From contig OU696573.1 of NCBI GenBank assembly GCA_916048095.2, forward strand, positions 4,157,535-4,221,534: a stretch of 64,000 nucleotides of DNA, in the 5' to 3' direction. The stretch's first letter is position 1; each line of letters opens with the position of its first letter. Made by a program: the position numbers and the translations under genes. Below the pieces are notes generated by a model. That model worked only from the letters and a program-made list of their open reading frames with translations, made no database searches and was not told the DNA's origin. The DNA comes from Sacculina carcini (lineage: Eukaryota > Arthropoda > Thecostraca > Sacculinidae). Positions 15,701 through 27,725 of this stretch are shown here, piece by piece.

Positions 15701-18231
15701 TCTATATATATAAAAGAGATCCTCTGTGTGTGTGTGTGTCTGTGTGTCTGTGTGTCTGTCCCACCCTTCTTGGTCCATTTTCTATCAGCTGCTACTCGGC
15801 CATCACTTGTTGGAAATTTTATTGTCTGCGCGATATGTTAAATTTAAAATTTTAAAAATTGAACCAAAAAAAGTTAAAGCGGTGAAAAGATAAAATGAAC
15901 CCTGAAAAATGCGAAAATTTTGGTCAATTTTCTGTAGACTACTCTTCCTAAACCAGAAATGGTACAACTATACAAATTATAGCACTGTGTAGACAATTTT
16001 TTGTTCTACTCAACAAATTATAATTTATACCCAAAAAATGAATAAGAACATGTAAAATGGAAAAAAATTCAATCTACATTCAATATTTTATTTAAACACA
16101 ACACGTCCGATTTTCTATACTTTTTTCTCTATTTCTCAAAAAATAATTATCACACATCTAAATACATAATACCATCATGCTTGGAATTTTTGTTTTCTAC
16201 AACACGGTACAATTTTTAATTTTTCAAAGTGTATTAAAAGAAAGTTACGGCGGTGTGAATTGTAAATGACAAAGTCAAAAAGGCAAAATTTGCACAAAAT
16301 ACGTGAATATTTTGGTCAATATTTCGCTATCTATTCCTCATAAGCCAGCAATGGTACAGCTATAATAATTATACTATTGTGTAAATAATTTTGTGTTCTA
16401 CAAGAAAAGTTATAGTTTATGCCCACAAATGATACAAAAAAACGTGTAAAATAGGCAAAATTCTCAAATTCGTCCAAAATTACACTTGAACACCGGGCGA
16501 CTAAAATTAATTAGTTTTTCTACCTATTTCTCAAGAACTACTTGTCAAACATTAAAATAAATTATACAATCGTGCTAGAAATTTTTTTTCTACAATACGG
16601 TATATTTTTTAATTTTCCAAAGTGTATATGAAGGAAGTTACGGTGGTGTAAAGTCAAATTGTCATGTTGTCAGTTTGACAGCTATTATGCGCACTTGCGA
16701 TTACACAGGAATATACTACTGTGTAGATAATTGTGTGTTCTACAAGATAAGCTATAATTTATACCCACAAATGATACAAAAAACGTGTAAAATTGGCAAA
16801 ATTCTCAAATACATCCAAAATTCCACTTGAACACAGGGCGACCAAAATTAATTCATTTTTCTACTATTTCTCAGTAACTATTTGTTACACATAAAAATAA
16901 ATTATACCATCGTGCTAGAAATCTTGTTTTCTACAATACGGTATAATTTGTAATTTTCCAAAGTGTATCTGAAGGAATTTACGGCGGTGTAAAGTCAAAA
17001 GCACATATTATCAATCTGACAGCTATTATGCGCACTTGCGATTACACAGGAATATACACCGATTAAATTTCACTGAAGCCCAATCACAATTAAGAATGCA
17101 TCATATTAGCTCCAAGCATGGATGGTATGGTTTTATTGCGTACAGTTAAATTAATGCTACACTATACTGAATATAAAGGCTTTATTGTCCTCAATATTTA
17201 CACATGAATTGTTCCGCACGATGGGCGGGTAAAATGCTACTGGGAACAAAGTAAACTACTGAATTTTACTGTGTAATTTAATTGGTTTAATTTCAAGTTG
17301 CATAAGCATATGAGTTGCAATATCTTGAAATGTCAACTATATGCATATGCTGCTTTAGCGGAAGCATTAATCTAGAATTATAGAGACGACAGAAAGTTGC
17401 ATTGTTTTGATAGTGTTACACTTCTGAATTACTACACACGAAGGACGGGTGTGAATTTGAGCAGTGTTGAGGGAAGAAACTTTGTCAATAATTAAAACAA
17501 GAATTTAGCTATTTTGATTTTTCTATTGAATAAGCTTTTTGCTTTATGATTCATTATATTATATTAATAGTTCCGCACGACGGGCGGGCTTAAATACGAG
17601 GCTGTTCGAGGGAAAATATTTTGCCACATCTAAAATAAACACATTTATATTTAGACTTTTTATTGATTTACTTTTTTATTTTTTATTTGTATTCGTTTTA
17701 TTTTATGAATCCAATACTTATTTTACTTAATTAATAGTTCCGCGAAACGGGAGGGTTTCAATGGTAGATGATGTTAATTTATTAATATATATTTGTAAAT
17801 ATTATGATGAAAACGTTTAGTCATTTTTCATTGTGTATTCAGCACGACGGGCAGGTTTAAATATGAGGCGGTTTAGCCCAACTATTTTGCCAAAATAAAT
17901 ATATATATATGGAAATTTAGACTTTTTATTTGCTTACTTTTTTATTTCATTTTCCTTTTCTCTTATGAATTATACACAAATTTCAAAGTATGATTTTTTC
18001 CGCGCGACAGGCGGGTTTATATTCTAGAATTTTCATTGTTACGTTTTCTGAATTTTTCCGCACGAAGTGTAGGTTTAAATATGAGACGGGTTGAGGAATA
18101 CTATTTTGTCAAAATTTTAATGAAAATGTCAACATTTAGACGTTTCTATTGGTAAACATATTTACAGGTCAATTTTTTGCTTTTCAATTTTTCTTCATTC
18201 TCTTTTATGGACTGAATATGAGTTTTACTTT

Positions 18232-18261
18232 ATGAATTGTTCCGCCCGTCGTGCGGAACAA

Positions 18262-18266
<5 letters not shown>
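18232..18266. repeat. Perfect short palindrome at fused Helitron-like 3' ends
   Basis: Two 14-bp arms (18232-18245 and 18253-18266) pair perfectly around a 7-bp loop: the terminal hairpin module ATGAATTGTTCCGC is followed at once by its reverse complement. It then runs straight into an (AT)n tract. This repeats in miniature the arrangement at 11069-11715. Confidence 0.85.

Positions 18267-18344
<78 letters not shown>
18264..18344. repeat. (AT)n microsatellite
   Basis: An AT run of about 80 bp joining the palindrome to an internal short copy start (ATAAAAGAGATGCTCT). Confidence 0.95.
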
Positions 18345-18350
<6 letters not shown>

Positions 18351-18800
18351 GATGCTCTATCTGTCTGTGTGTGTATGCTTGAATATGAGGTGACCTAACT
18401 GCGCGGGCTCAATGGTATAGATCAGGGGCTTCAAACGTAAACTAAGCGATGGATTTTGCTTATGAGATATAAATGTCCCGGGGGCAGCAGCTATAGATAA
18501 TAGATCGTTTAATTTTACCGTGTAAAGCGAGTTCATATACAAAACTAACGGATTTGGCTTCAAGGTCCAGAACGGATCGTGTTCGAGTTCTGAATTATTC
18601 CGTACGACGGGTGGGTTTAAATATTAGGCGGGTTGAGGGATAATATTTTGTCAAAATAAAAATAATTAAATTTAGACTTTTCAATTGATCAGGATTTCTA
18701 TGGATTTACTATGTTTTTTTAAATTTGCAATATGTTTACTAATTAAATATGAATTTCATTTCATGAATTGTTCCGCACAACGGGCGGGTTTTAATGCTAG

Positions 18801-19190
18801 TATTTCATATATATGTTGAAAAAATTGTCTTCTCGAAAAGACACAAACTCTCGATATCTTGGTCCGCTGCACCGGCTTAGCAGGGATATTTTTGTGCCGA
18901 ATATGTAACGGATTCTACTGAATAATCTAACAGAAATTATACTGCAAATACACAGATGCGTGTATATTCGGAATGTGTGGATTTTGGCTGATTTTTCGCG
19001 AGGTTATCTGTTAAACAAGCGCACCACCACAGCCGCTGTTCTGAAACCTTGGTCCAGGCAAATTCAGTTATTACATTTGAGGCTAAATTTCTCGCGTTCT
19101 CGAACATATGACAGTGGAAATATTGCGCACATGAATCAGTCATGCTGTTGTGCGTGTCGACACTGGTTCTGATCACGACAAGTATGAACC
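18801..19190. other. Spacer without recognised features
   Basis: No gene or repeat was identified. Overlapping open frames of 70-79 codons on both strands are not recognisable. Confidence 0.4.
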
Positions 19191-19500
19191 TAGATCCGGG
19201 GGCATATGGGAGATTTATATACTTGGCGACAAATTGGCTGGGGGTATGAACATGTAATTATACACACCGATAATCCCGCTGAGCTCAGTTCATTGGGTAT
19301 ATTACCATCAAAATCAGCATAGTATAAAGTAACAATACACGAAAAATGTAATAAATGATAAATATGTACACAATTATATTTTACGCAATATACCATTTCT
19401 TTGAAGTATGTGTGTTGTAATTGAATAGGCCGAAAATGGTCGACTGTCCCGTACAATTGACCAACTGAAGTTTCAATAAATAAATCAATCAAATGTTTTG
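19191..19500 (+). mobile_element. Short dispersed DNA element (GGGGGTAT family), copy 1
   Basis: It shares several blocks with 58655-58985 (opposite strand) and 62305-62658, including CAGTTCATTGGGTATATTACC-like, ATCAAAATCAGCATAG and a GTATGTGTGTTGT block. The other copies end in inverted CAxGGGCGTA-like and GGGGG motifs, suggesting a non-autonomous DNA transposon. There is no coding potential. This copy has decayed ends. Confidence 0.6.
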
Positions 19501-19934
19501 CCATCTAGGAATGAGAAACATGATATTTTCTATGCACCGTAAATGGCGAGGCATAAGTAGCGTTAGGGCTTGTGTTTCGTAATCAATAATGACATATTTA
19601 CGTAATAACATAATTATATATGTGTATACACAATTTTATTATACAATTAACATTATATATAACTTCATAATTATTCTTATATTTTATATCAGTGGTCTTA
19701 ACCTGTAGGTAATTCCCCACTTGTAGGAAATAGAACAGTTGTCAAATGGGAAGCTAAAGATCGAACAGAAGGACAAATGTGTGTGTATATCAATATATAT
19801 TCGTTTATTCTCCTTCCGAATGACTCCTTGACATTTAGTTTGATTTAACAAATGAATTTATTGAATTTCTCAGTGCTGTTGTGGACAATGAAAAAATGAC
19901 ACATTAAGAAGTGGGAAATCAGGGAACAAAGCTC

Positions 19935-19994
19935 TTCTTTAATTCAACCACCGAACAATTGCAACAGGAGCCAACCCAGGTGGATTATCGCTCC
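19935..19994 (-). mobile_element. SINE-like 3' fragment (GGAGCGATAATCC family)
   Basis: On the minus strand this reads GGAGCGATAATCCACCTGG and continues into TTGGCTCCTGTTGCA. It matches 33601-33664 almost base for base. The shorter motif GAGCGATAATCCA is also shared with the 198-bp SINE-like element at 36797, so the two families may share a 3' module. Confidence 0.6.
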
Positions 19995-20108
19995 TTATTG
20001 TTGCAGTCGTTCCCCCCCATTCTTGCCAAGCTACCACTTCTCTCCACCTGACTGCCGCCACCATCCACCCCCTAACTCTAGTGAGCTAGTAAGTCTCAGA
20101 AAGATGTT

Positions 20109-20302
20109 ATTTTTATTTCGGGTAGAGAGATAGGACAGTAGACAGCTGCATTAATACAAGGGGGGTACCAGCCTTGTTGGATTATCGCTCCCACCTTGGT
20201 GTGGCAGTACAGGGAAGGAAGAATCAGAGAGGTCCGCTTTTAGTCGCCTCTTACGACACGCAGCGGGTACAGCGGCAGTATTCTTATCCCCTGACCGCAG
20301 GG
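20109..20302 (-). mobile_element. SINE-like retroelement (CTGCGGTCAGGGG family), copy 1
   Basis: The reverse complement starts CCTGCGGTCAGGGGATAAG and matches 36797-36994 over nearly its full length, including a GTCGTAAGAGGCGACTAAAAG-like core, and ends in an A-rich tail at the low coordinate. No clear target duplication is seen here. It lies inside the hAT-type element 19690-20327. Confidence 0.75.
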
Positions 20303-20335
20303 TAAGAAAAATAGTGAATAACCACTGTTTTATAG

Positions 20336-20625
20336 AAGATACATTATTGGTTTGTATTAAATGCACATGCATTGTGTTTTTGTCTGCCTCAGCAATATTT
20401 TGGAAAGCAATAGTTTTTTATAAAAAAAATTTTTTTATAGATTATATATTTCATTTATTAAACTGATTATACAAGCATGTCAGCCATATCTTGCACATAA
20501 AGCAAAAAATTACTGAAATAATGCATTATATTTTATTTCATTTCTACGTTTGAAAAATTTGTACAGCATGCAATAATTAATACACTACCATAATTAGTCA
20601 ATTTCCTACCAATTAAACTGAGGTT
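20336..20625. other. AT-rich spacer
   Basis: Poly(T)-rich AT sequence with no gene or recognised repeat. Confidence 0.5.
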
Positions 20626-20958
20626 GAAGGTTAAAGCTTAAGTGCCTCAAGTGACAGTTGCTCCACGGGAAGAAACCGAAGCTCATGAACACACAGGTGT
20701 GCCCCGTGCAGCTCTCTGCCACCGCAGAACCGACCCTCTCCACGCTATGGCGCCACAAGGACGAAAAACGTATTATAAAGGGCCACCTCCCAAGAATGCA
20801 TGGCACAACACATGACTGATATCTGGTACCATATACTGCTGGGTGGACAGGGGCTGTTGGATTATAGAATTCGCCCAAGATATTGTGCTCCGCCGGGTTT
20901 GGAACCACGGACCCGCCCGCTTGTGAAGTGGGTGTGCTAACCACTATACCACGGAGTC
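20626..20958 (-). mobile_element. tRNA-Val-derived SINE, copy 1 (full length)
   Basis: The head (high-coordinate side) is a tRNA-like sequence: GACTCCGTGGTATAGTGG, a GGTTAGCAC A-box region, an anticodon region resembling CAC (valine) and a B box GGTTCCAAACCC. The tRNA-unrelated body (TTCTGCGGTGGCAGAGAG, GTGTTCATGAGC) and an AACCTT-rich tail match 59076-59411. It would be transcribed by RNA polymerase III and moved by a LINE. The 120-codon frame across it is not a gene. Confidence 0.88.
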
Positions 20959-22388
20959 TAATAGACACGCAATATATTTATGTCCAGTTGTAGGACAAAT
21001 ATGTATTTTCACAACTATTCTGGATGTGTTTTCTTCAATATTTTTATGACAATTTCTTATATTTTGTATTAGTATAAGTCAATGATTGTGAGACTGTTTT
21101 TGTTATTTCTTGTGGTAGTCCATTTCAATTCACCACACACCATTACTTCGTCAATGGCATGAAAAAAGACCTAAAATATGATGTTCAGCAAAAATATACG
21201 TATTCTGCTTGCATGAAAACTTATGTTGAAATAATTTATCAATAGAATCGTTAGTTCATCTTTTCAAATTTAACATAGTTTATAGTTGTTTTGCACATTG
21301 CACAACAAATTGCACAACTGTGCAATTCTAGAGAAAAATTGTGTTGAGAACGATAACTCGACATGAATTGGACTGTTTCATAGGAACGCATTTGATGCGA
21401 CGTTGTTGACTTCAAGAGTAATATTTGTGCACAAATATGAGGCTGTTTCGCTTACAATGGGCGAAGCGCAATGCAATTCTGGTTATAGTCTACCATGTGC
21501 AGTTAGCGGGAGCTGTTCAGATGAACCAACAGCGAAATTGTGTGAAATATTTAATCGCCACTAACAGTATGGTTGCGTTTATAGCGCTAGAGCTTGTGTA
21601 GCAACTGTCAAATGCATGAGTATCATCAACAAATTGCCCTAGATGCATTTCGCTCGAGCAAAGACGCAAGCCGTTTCAAAGCTATGCTTGTGGCTAAGTT
21701 TTGCATGATTCCTTTGTAGTTTTATGACTACCAACTGTGCATATTTGTTGAGTGTGTATGCATAGTTGAGTGTGTGTGTATGCGAGCTGAATGTAATTCA
21801 AGGCAGCTTGAAACAAAAACATTCTACTCTACGCCAAATTGAATTGAATTGTCTTTACAATTCGTATACAAGCATTAGCTTTTAGTGTGCATGAAACAAC
21901 ATATATAATGAAATGCGCAGGTTAAACAAAACAACAATTACTATATACCATTGAAGGACATTATTAATTCAAGTACAATCTATAATAACAATTTTATTAT
22001 AGATTACGATAGATATTCTTAAATCTTAATATACAGTTTTTAATATTGATTTTTTCGCTTTTGCACATTTTTTTATCCAGAACAAGTGTTGATTTTATTG
22101 TTATAAACTAGTGTTGTCTTGGTTTAGATTCAAATTAGTCTGCAGTCAGATATTTTCCTGGATTGTTAAATTTCTCTTAGATGTATATGGTCAAATCTTA
22201 AGCGCCACACAATACAGTATTAATGGCAACATGTCGTTCTTATACTGCTTGTAAATTATTCCAGCTAACAGTGGGACATTTTATGACTCATATAGCTGAA
22301 CATGTATCAAACAGCTGTTGGAAAATAGTATATTAGCACCAGTGCGTGAGATCTTTTCGAAATATTACTCGCGTATGATGACACCGAG
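20959..22388. other. AT-rich DNA without recognised features
   Basis: No open frame of note and no repeat I recognise. Some words recur locally (for example TGCACAACAAATTGCACAACTG near 21300), but without a clear tandem structure. Confidence 0.45.
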
Positions 22389-22456
22389 TCTGTGTGTGTG
22401 TGTGTGTGCGTGTGTGTGTGTGTGTGTGTGCGTGTGTGTGCGTGTGTGTATGTGTG
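22389..22456. repeat. (TG)n microsatellite, imperfect
   Basis: TG run with CG and TA interruptions. Together with the run at 22639 it produces long Thr-His and Cys-Val artefact frames. Confidence 0.9.
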
Positions 22457-22638
22457 ACCAGCCAGAAGGCAAACATTCGTAACGCCAGCAGACAGCGCGG
22501 GGCTGCAGGTATTCAATCAGCACTGGACAAATTGACAAGAAACTGGCTGATGGCCGACGGAAAATTTCTTTGATCAACATTCGATTGAAAGCAAACACAA
22601 CTGCGCTGCAATGTCGGACGACACGCAAGACTTTCAAA

Positions 22639-22647
22639 TGTGCGTGT

Positions 22648-22735
<88 letters not shown>
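22639..22735. repeat. (TG)n microsatellite
   Basis: About 97 bp of TG units, nearly perfect after the first 15 bp. Confidence 0.93.
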
Positions 22736-22736
<1 letters not shown>

Positions 22737-23268
22737 CATCTTTGATTGCCTCTCTCAGCAACGCCGGCTGAATTAATGCTGGAACTTCTCAACCGAAAAC
22801 ACTTCGTTATATATTTTTCCTTTTCTATCCGCATTGTCTATTGATCAGCCAATTGCGTGATGGACATACTTGAAATCAATATCGACAATCAGAGCCCAAA
22901 CACAGCTCAAATATGATTCAATATCAAATATTTACGCAGACGAGAAAAGCTCAGTAGGTAATGCAAAAGTATGGCAGACATTAGTTTAAATGTAAATAAT
23001 ATTTCTGTATATTGATTAATAAGTGAAATTATATTTTTATCTGAAGCTCTATTGATATTATGCTTTACTCAAACATTACATTGTGAACTATCATATGCGT
23101 CAAAATTATATCTCATATATTGAAATGCAAAAAATGTTCAGACGTTTTCATAGAATACCGTATATGCTCGCATATTGACCAAATTTAGAAGCCTAAAATG
23201 CACTACTGAGATCAGGGGGTAGGCTTATATGCGCTTGAAACAAAATGAACACAATGACAGTTGTTAAG
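22736..23268. other. Spacer without recognised features
   Basis: AT-rich sequence between the TG microsatellite and the 15-bp minisatellite. No gene seen. Confidence 0.45.
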
Positions 23269-23507
23269 TGTGTGTATTAACATTGTGTGTATTAACATTG
23301 TGTGTATTAACATTGTGTGTATTAACACTGTGTGTATTAACATTGTGCGTATTAACATTGTGTGTATTAACATTGTGTGTATTAACATTTTGTGTATTAA
23401 CATTTTGTGTATTAACATTGTGTGTATTAACATTGTGTGTATTAACATTGTATGTATTAACATTGTGTGTATTAACATTGTGTGTATTAACATTGTGTGT
23501 ATTAATA
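23269..23507. repeat. 15-bp minisatellite, 16 units
   Basis: Head-to-tail copies of GTGTGTATTAACATT, nearly identical (a few single-base variants). Because 15 is a multiple of three, all six frames can stay open and give repetitive pseudo-proteins; none is a gene. Confidence 0.96.
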
Positions 23508-23935
23508 TGCGTGTCCGTATGAGTGCCTGCATTTGTAAATGTGATTCTTAGGGATGCGAGACTAGTTCATAATGGGTGCAAAGATTCCAGTGACAAATTA
23601 AAGGCGGAAAATTTTGTACCTGTCCTTTGTATTTTCCCTTGGAAGATACTTGAAGGAAACGTAGTGGAAATTTATCCTGTATCAATGAATATGGAGTGAA
23701 AAAGTTTAGCTTAGTTATTGTTATATAGTTATTACGTCTTTTCCGTATTTTTGCTGGAAAAAATACAAAAATAAATATGAAGGAAATATAATGTGTACGA
23801 ATTATTATTGAATTATAATTTTTCTATACGTCCTTTGCATTTTACCTTTTTCATATAACTATCAAGAACGCAGGGGATGCGGGAGCTGACTGGTGATTTG
23901 AAAATAATGTGAGCCGCTGTTCTACTATGTAATAT
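23508..23935. other. Spacer without recognised features
   Basis: AT-rich, no recognised gene or repeat. Confidence 0.45.
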
Positions 23936-24010
23936 CACAACAACAACAACAACAGCAACAACATATATTTAATAAAGCGCACAATCAAATGCAAAGGCGC
24001 GAAAAACATG
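23936..24010 (+). repeat. (CAA)n-containing dispersed repeat end, copy 1
   Basis: (CAACAA)n followed by AACATATATTTAATAAAGCGC and then a GCAAAGGCG block. The reverse complement of 34255-34332 has the same order, so this is a dispersed element end and not only a microsatellite. Confidence 0.4.
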
Positions 24011-25100
24011 TTGAAAGATAAAAGTTTGCGGAAAAAACAAACGTAAAACAGCACGCACAAGGAAATACATACAGTGCACAACATGAAAAAACAACAACAA
24101 TTAGAGGTAACAACATATAAAACAACAAAGTGTACAAGAAACGCATTTATTCAGAAGAAGAAGCAAGAAGATAGTTGTGGATAGCAGATGAAAAGGAAGT
24201 AAAGGGCGTAGGCGTTCCATACGTATTTACGTAGGCGTTCTACATTTTTACAGTAACAAAATTTTTATGAATCATTAACTTGGAAAAACAATTCAAACAA
24301 TTCCATGGTCTACTTGAATGCGTGGTTTTGCTAAAACTGGTCTTCTTAAAGCAGTTCTACTGGATCGGCATATATGTCATGTAGCTTGTTTGCCAGTATA
24401 TACGGTATTTATTTTGCGAGACATGCAATGGCTTGTGGCTTGAATGCACGATGGAATTTCGGGCGTAATGTATTGGTTATAACCAGCACAACATTCATGT
24501 AGAAAATTGTGCGGAAAAAATAGCTTTGCAATTTATAACAAGTCACAACAATGCAACTCACTTTTCAATCTTCAGAATGTTTCGATGAACAATTGTGACA
24601 AATGCAATACACTCAGCAGCTGCAAAGTTTTCTGGCTGCCTCTAGTGAAAATCTGCATCGCTAGATTATGTGCGTGCACGCACAGAACCAAAAAAACACT
24701 TATCCCGGACGGCTCTTGAGAAAATGTGTCAATACACATTTCGCACGAGTCTCAAGCAAAGTGTGTGTGCGCTTGGCTTTATAGCGCGCCAATGCTCTTG
24801 ATAATTGCATCTGCCTCTTCTGCCATTCCGTACGTTGTGTTTGTGTTTGCTAGCTTGTATCTGTCATTGGCGGGCAGAAAAACTGCAGCCAAAAACGCAA
24901 GCATAAACAGGATCTGATTGTATTCTGCTTAAATGACGTAATTCCTAGCACATATCCTAGCATCCTAGCACATATGCTTATGCCAACAGCCGCCACAGCT
25001 GAGTCGTCTTGCTGCGTATCGGCGATAGAAAAAAATAAAGTCAATATTTTTCAACCTCCCTATACATATACCTAAGCCCCCTATACACTTTATATATATA
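24011..25100. other. Spacer without recognised features
   Basis: No gene or known repeat recognised. Short open frames at 24507-24917 (63-70 codons) match no family I know and could be chance. Confidence 0.4.
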
Positions 25101-25103
25101 TAT

Positions 25104-25353
25104 GATGTTGGTGTAGCCAGGCAGCAAATTTTCGCGCTTGCAAACGAGATTAAACTGGATTGCTATTTCAAATTCATCAATTTTCTTTTTGTTCGATTCC
25201 ATGTTTCTAGCCAATTTCTTATCGCTTCTATTCATACAATTCAACAACTTCCATATATTACGTAACGTTTCGGAGTTACCAGACTCCATCATCAGACACA
25301 GATCACATGAGAACATAATAACAACGCAAATACCAACACACAATCACTACAAC
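25104..25353 (-). repeat. Penelope pseudo-LTR, downstream copy
   Basis: A direct repeat of 27726-27993, starting GATGTTGGTGTAGCCAGGCAG on the plus strand and sharing a GTAACGTTTCGGAGTTACC block and CCAACACACAATCACTACAAC. The two copies differ by a short indel and scattered substitutions. Confidence 0.9.
25252..25302 (-). ncRNA. Hammerhead ribozyme in Penelope pseudo-LTR (downstream copy)
   Basis: On the minus strand: stem I strand TGTGT, core CTGATGA, stem II GGAGT-loop-ACTCC, core GAA, a minimal stem III (ACG-UUA-CGU), cleavage base A at 25259, and the returning stem I strand ATATA. All invariant core bases are present. Short-stem-III hammerheads are a known feature of Penelope-like elements, where they process or define the element's transcripts. 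Fold drawn by eye. Confidence 0.82.
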
Positions 25354-27725
25354 ATTCAAACAATAATTCACAGGCTATTTATGTCATCAACCAGGTGTCA
25401 CTCGTAGGTGTCATTGTCTGGTAGGTTTGAAAGTGGTGTTGGCTGGCTGTCGCAGGGGCGCGTCGAGTTTCATTCCAACGGGGGGGCTCGGTGAGTTGGC
25501 AGAATACCGTTTTCTTCGAGCTGTATATTCAGCGTCGGATTCAGCTGATTGATATATATCGCCTCTAATATGCGCAATCGCCGTGCGTCGTTTTCACGGG
25601 CCAAAACCTGTGTTCCTTCGACGATGTCTTGACGTGTGATTTTTCTGTCATGCGCCCATCTGAAATGCCTCTTGATTGCACCGTTGTTGCACCTTTGTTG
25701 TTGAGTCAGCCGAAGGGACAGCGTCGTCGTCGTCATGCCAATGTATGTGTGAGGTCCACACCCCTCGACGTTGCATTTATATTGGTACACGACGTGATGC
25801 TGCTGCGGCTGCGCGGGCTTGTCACTCTCCGGCTTGTTTCGAAGAACCAAGTCTGCTGTTTTTGTGTGTTGTAATAAATAACAAGTTTTACTCGAGTATT
25901 GTCGTCACTGGCTGTCACATTTTTGGCCACAATATCTCTCGCCACACGCTCGTCCACTCTGTGTGCTGTCGACATTATGTTTTTGTAGTATAATTGTATA
26001 CACTTATCGTTTGGACTGGTCGATGCGTCCGTCTTGAAATGTTTGTTCAACGTCTCAGATATGACGTCTGATATGTCCTTGTTGCAATATCCATTGTTCA
26101 ACAAGACTTGTGTGATTCGCTCGAGCTCGTTGTGAGTCGATTTCCATGATGAACAATTCGTCAGGGCACGTCGGACGTACGCAGAAATCGTGGAGCGTAA
26201 GTATCTTTTCGGGCACTCGCTCTGACCATTCAGGCACAATCCTGCGCTACTGGATTTGGTGTAAACACTGTTGATTGTTTGTCCACCGTTCAATTCAACT
26301 AGCACATCGAAGAATGCCAAACGATCATTCTGCGGACATTCTTTGGTGAGTTTCAGTGATGTTTCTCTTTCAAGTGTAATTGCCGGTGTTCAACTTCATT
26401 CGGTGATGTGACTCTGATAAATATGTCATCAGCATACCGACAGTATATTGCCGGCCTGCTGTCTTTGAGCACATTTGTCTCCGCTGCACCCATGAAGAAA
26501 TCAGCGAAAATAACACCCAAAGGACTACCCATCGCTATTCCACCCACCTGTTGGTATAGCTGCCCAGTGGGACTTATGAAGGGATCTTCCTTGGTGCAGA
26601 CACACAATAGAGCACGCAATACTCTCTCAGGTGTTTTTAGTGGTTGCGTTTTGTCGCATCTGTACACGCGATCCATTATTATGTCGATGGTGCGGTCGAC
26701 TGGGACGTTTGTATAGAGGCTTTCGACATCCAAAGATGCAATTATATCACCTTCCTGATTTTCTCTTCTCGATAATTCCAAAAAATCCTGTGAGCTGCTT
26801 AGCTGTAATCAGACTGCAGGTATGGTCGCAGGATTTGGTTTAGCTTTTTTGCAACATTGTAGGTGGCAGTCGGGATTTGCGAAATTATTGGTCTCAATGG
26901 ATGACCAGGCTTATGCGTTTTGACGTTGCCATATACGTATCCAGGTGCGAATTCGCCAGTCAACGTGGCCAGTTTGTGTATGTCGTCAGCTTCGTTAAAC
27001 TGTTTGATCAGCCTGTTGAGTTTTTTCTTGATATCATATGAAGGATTTTTGCGAATTTGTTTGAATTTTGTGCTGTCGCTCAATATTTTGGTCATTTTTC
27101 TCAAGTTATCGTCTATCTTCAGCACCACAAAGGATGAGCTTTTATCCGCACGGCGTATGACAATGTTTGGGTTGCTGCGTAGTCCGTTTGCGGCATTTCT
27201 CAGTCGTTTGCCAATTATTTGACTCTGATACGAGCCTCTAGTCTTGGTTGATTCTGCTAGAAGTAGAGAATTCAGTTTAGGTGTTGTCTTCAACTCACCT
27301 CGTTCTTCCCTCCGCTGTATGTAATCTAGCAGCACTTCAATCTCAACTCTCTTCTGATGTTGTTTGGGCTTAGTTGAGTAGTGGCAATTGAGGTCCATAC
27401 TGAGTAGTTCAATTTGATCTTCGGATACATTTTCATCAGAAAGATTAAAAATGCTTCAATTTAATGTGTAATATTAAACTTTCCTCCGTTCATTCTGATA
27501 AGTTTTTTCTGCACTGCTGATCGTGCGCCCTGCTTGTGCTGTTCAATAATAATGTCGTGTTAGGTCTGCCGGGATGCTGGTGGCTATCCACTTTTGTTGT
27601 AAAACAGAGAACTCACCTTGTAGTCGACTCAAAGTTGACTTCTTCTTCTCCAGTTGCTGTTCAACCAGCTCCATACTGAAGCGGCGAGTACTGTCGGTGT
27701 TTCTGGCTGTCTCGTCGTGCAATCT

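Larger units (their letters stand above)
15701..18800 (+). mobile_element. Helitron-like non-autonomous element, copy 3
   Basis: It has a 5' TC directly after an A (A|TCTATATATATAAAAGAG) and a 3' CTAG followed by T (CTAG ends at 18800), the A/T insertion site typical of Helitrons. An internal block with ACACTTGAACACMGGGCGAC occurs twice (around 16480 and 16830). The 3' half again carries many hairpin modules (near 17212, 17570, 17738, 17830, 17998, 18055, 18238, 18598, 18770). A short element-like start after an (AT)n run at about 18341 suggests a smaller copy fused into its 3' end. There is no transposase gene. Confidence 0.74.
19690..20327. mobile_element. hAT-type non-autonomous element carrying SINE-like insertions
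   Basis: The left end is CAGTGGTCTTAACC and the right end AATAACCACTG. The flanks TTTTATAT (19682-19689) and TTTTATAG (20328-20335) match at 7 of 8 bases, a hAT-type target duplication. Inside are two SINE-like pieces (19935-19994 and 20109-20302), so the element predates them. It encodes no transposase. Confidence 0.72.

Noticed and set aside
20606-20968. 120-codon minus-strand frame
   Set aside because: It lies entirely on a tRNA-Val-derived SINE and includes the tRNA head.
23212-23551. Repetitive frames on both strands, and the idea of a CRISPR-like array
   Set aside because: The 15-bp units are directly tandem without unique spacers, so it is a minisatellite in an animal genome.
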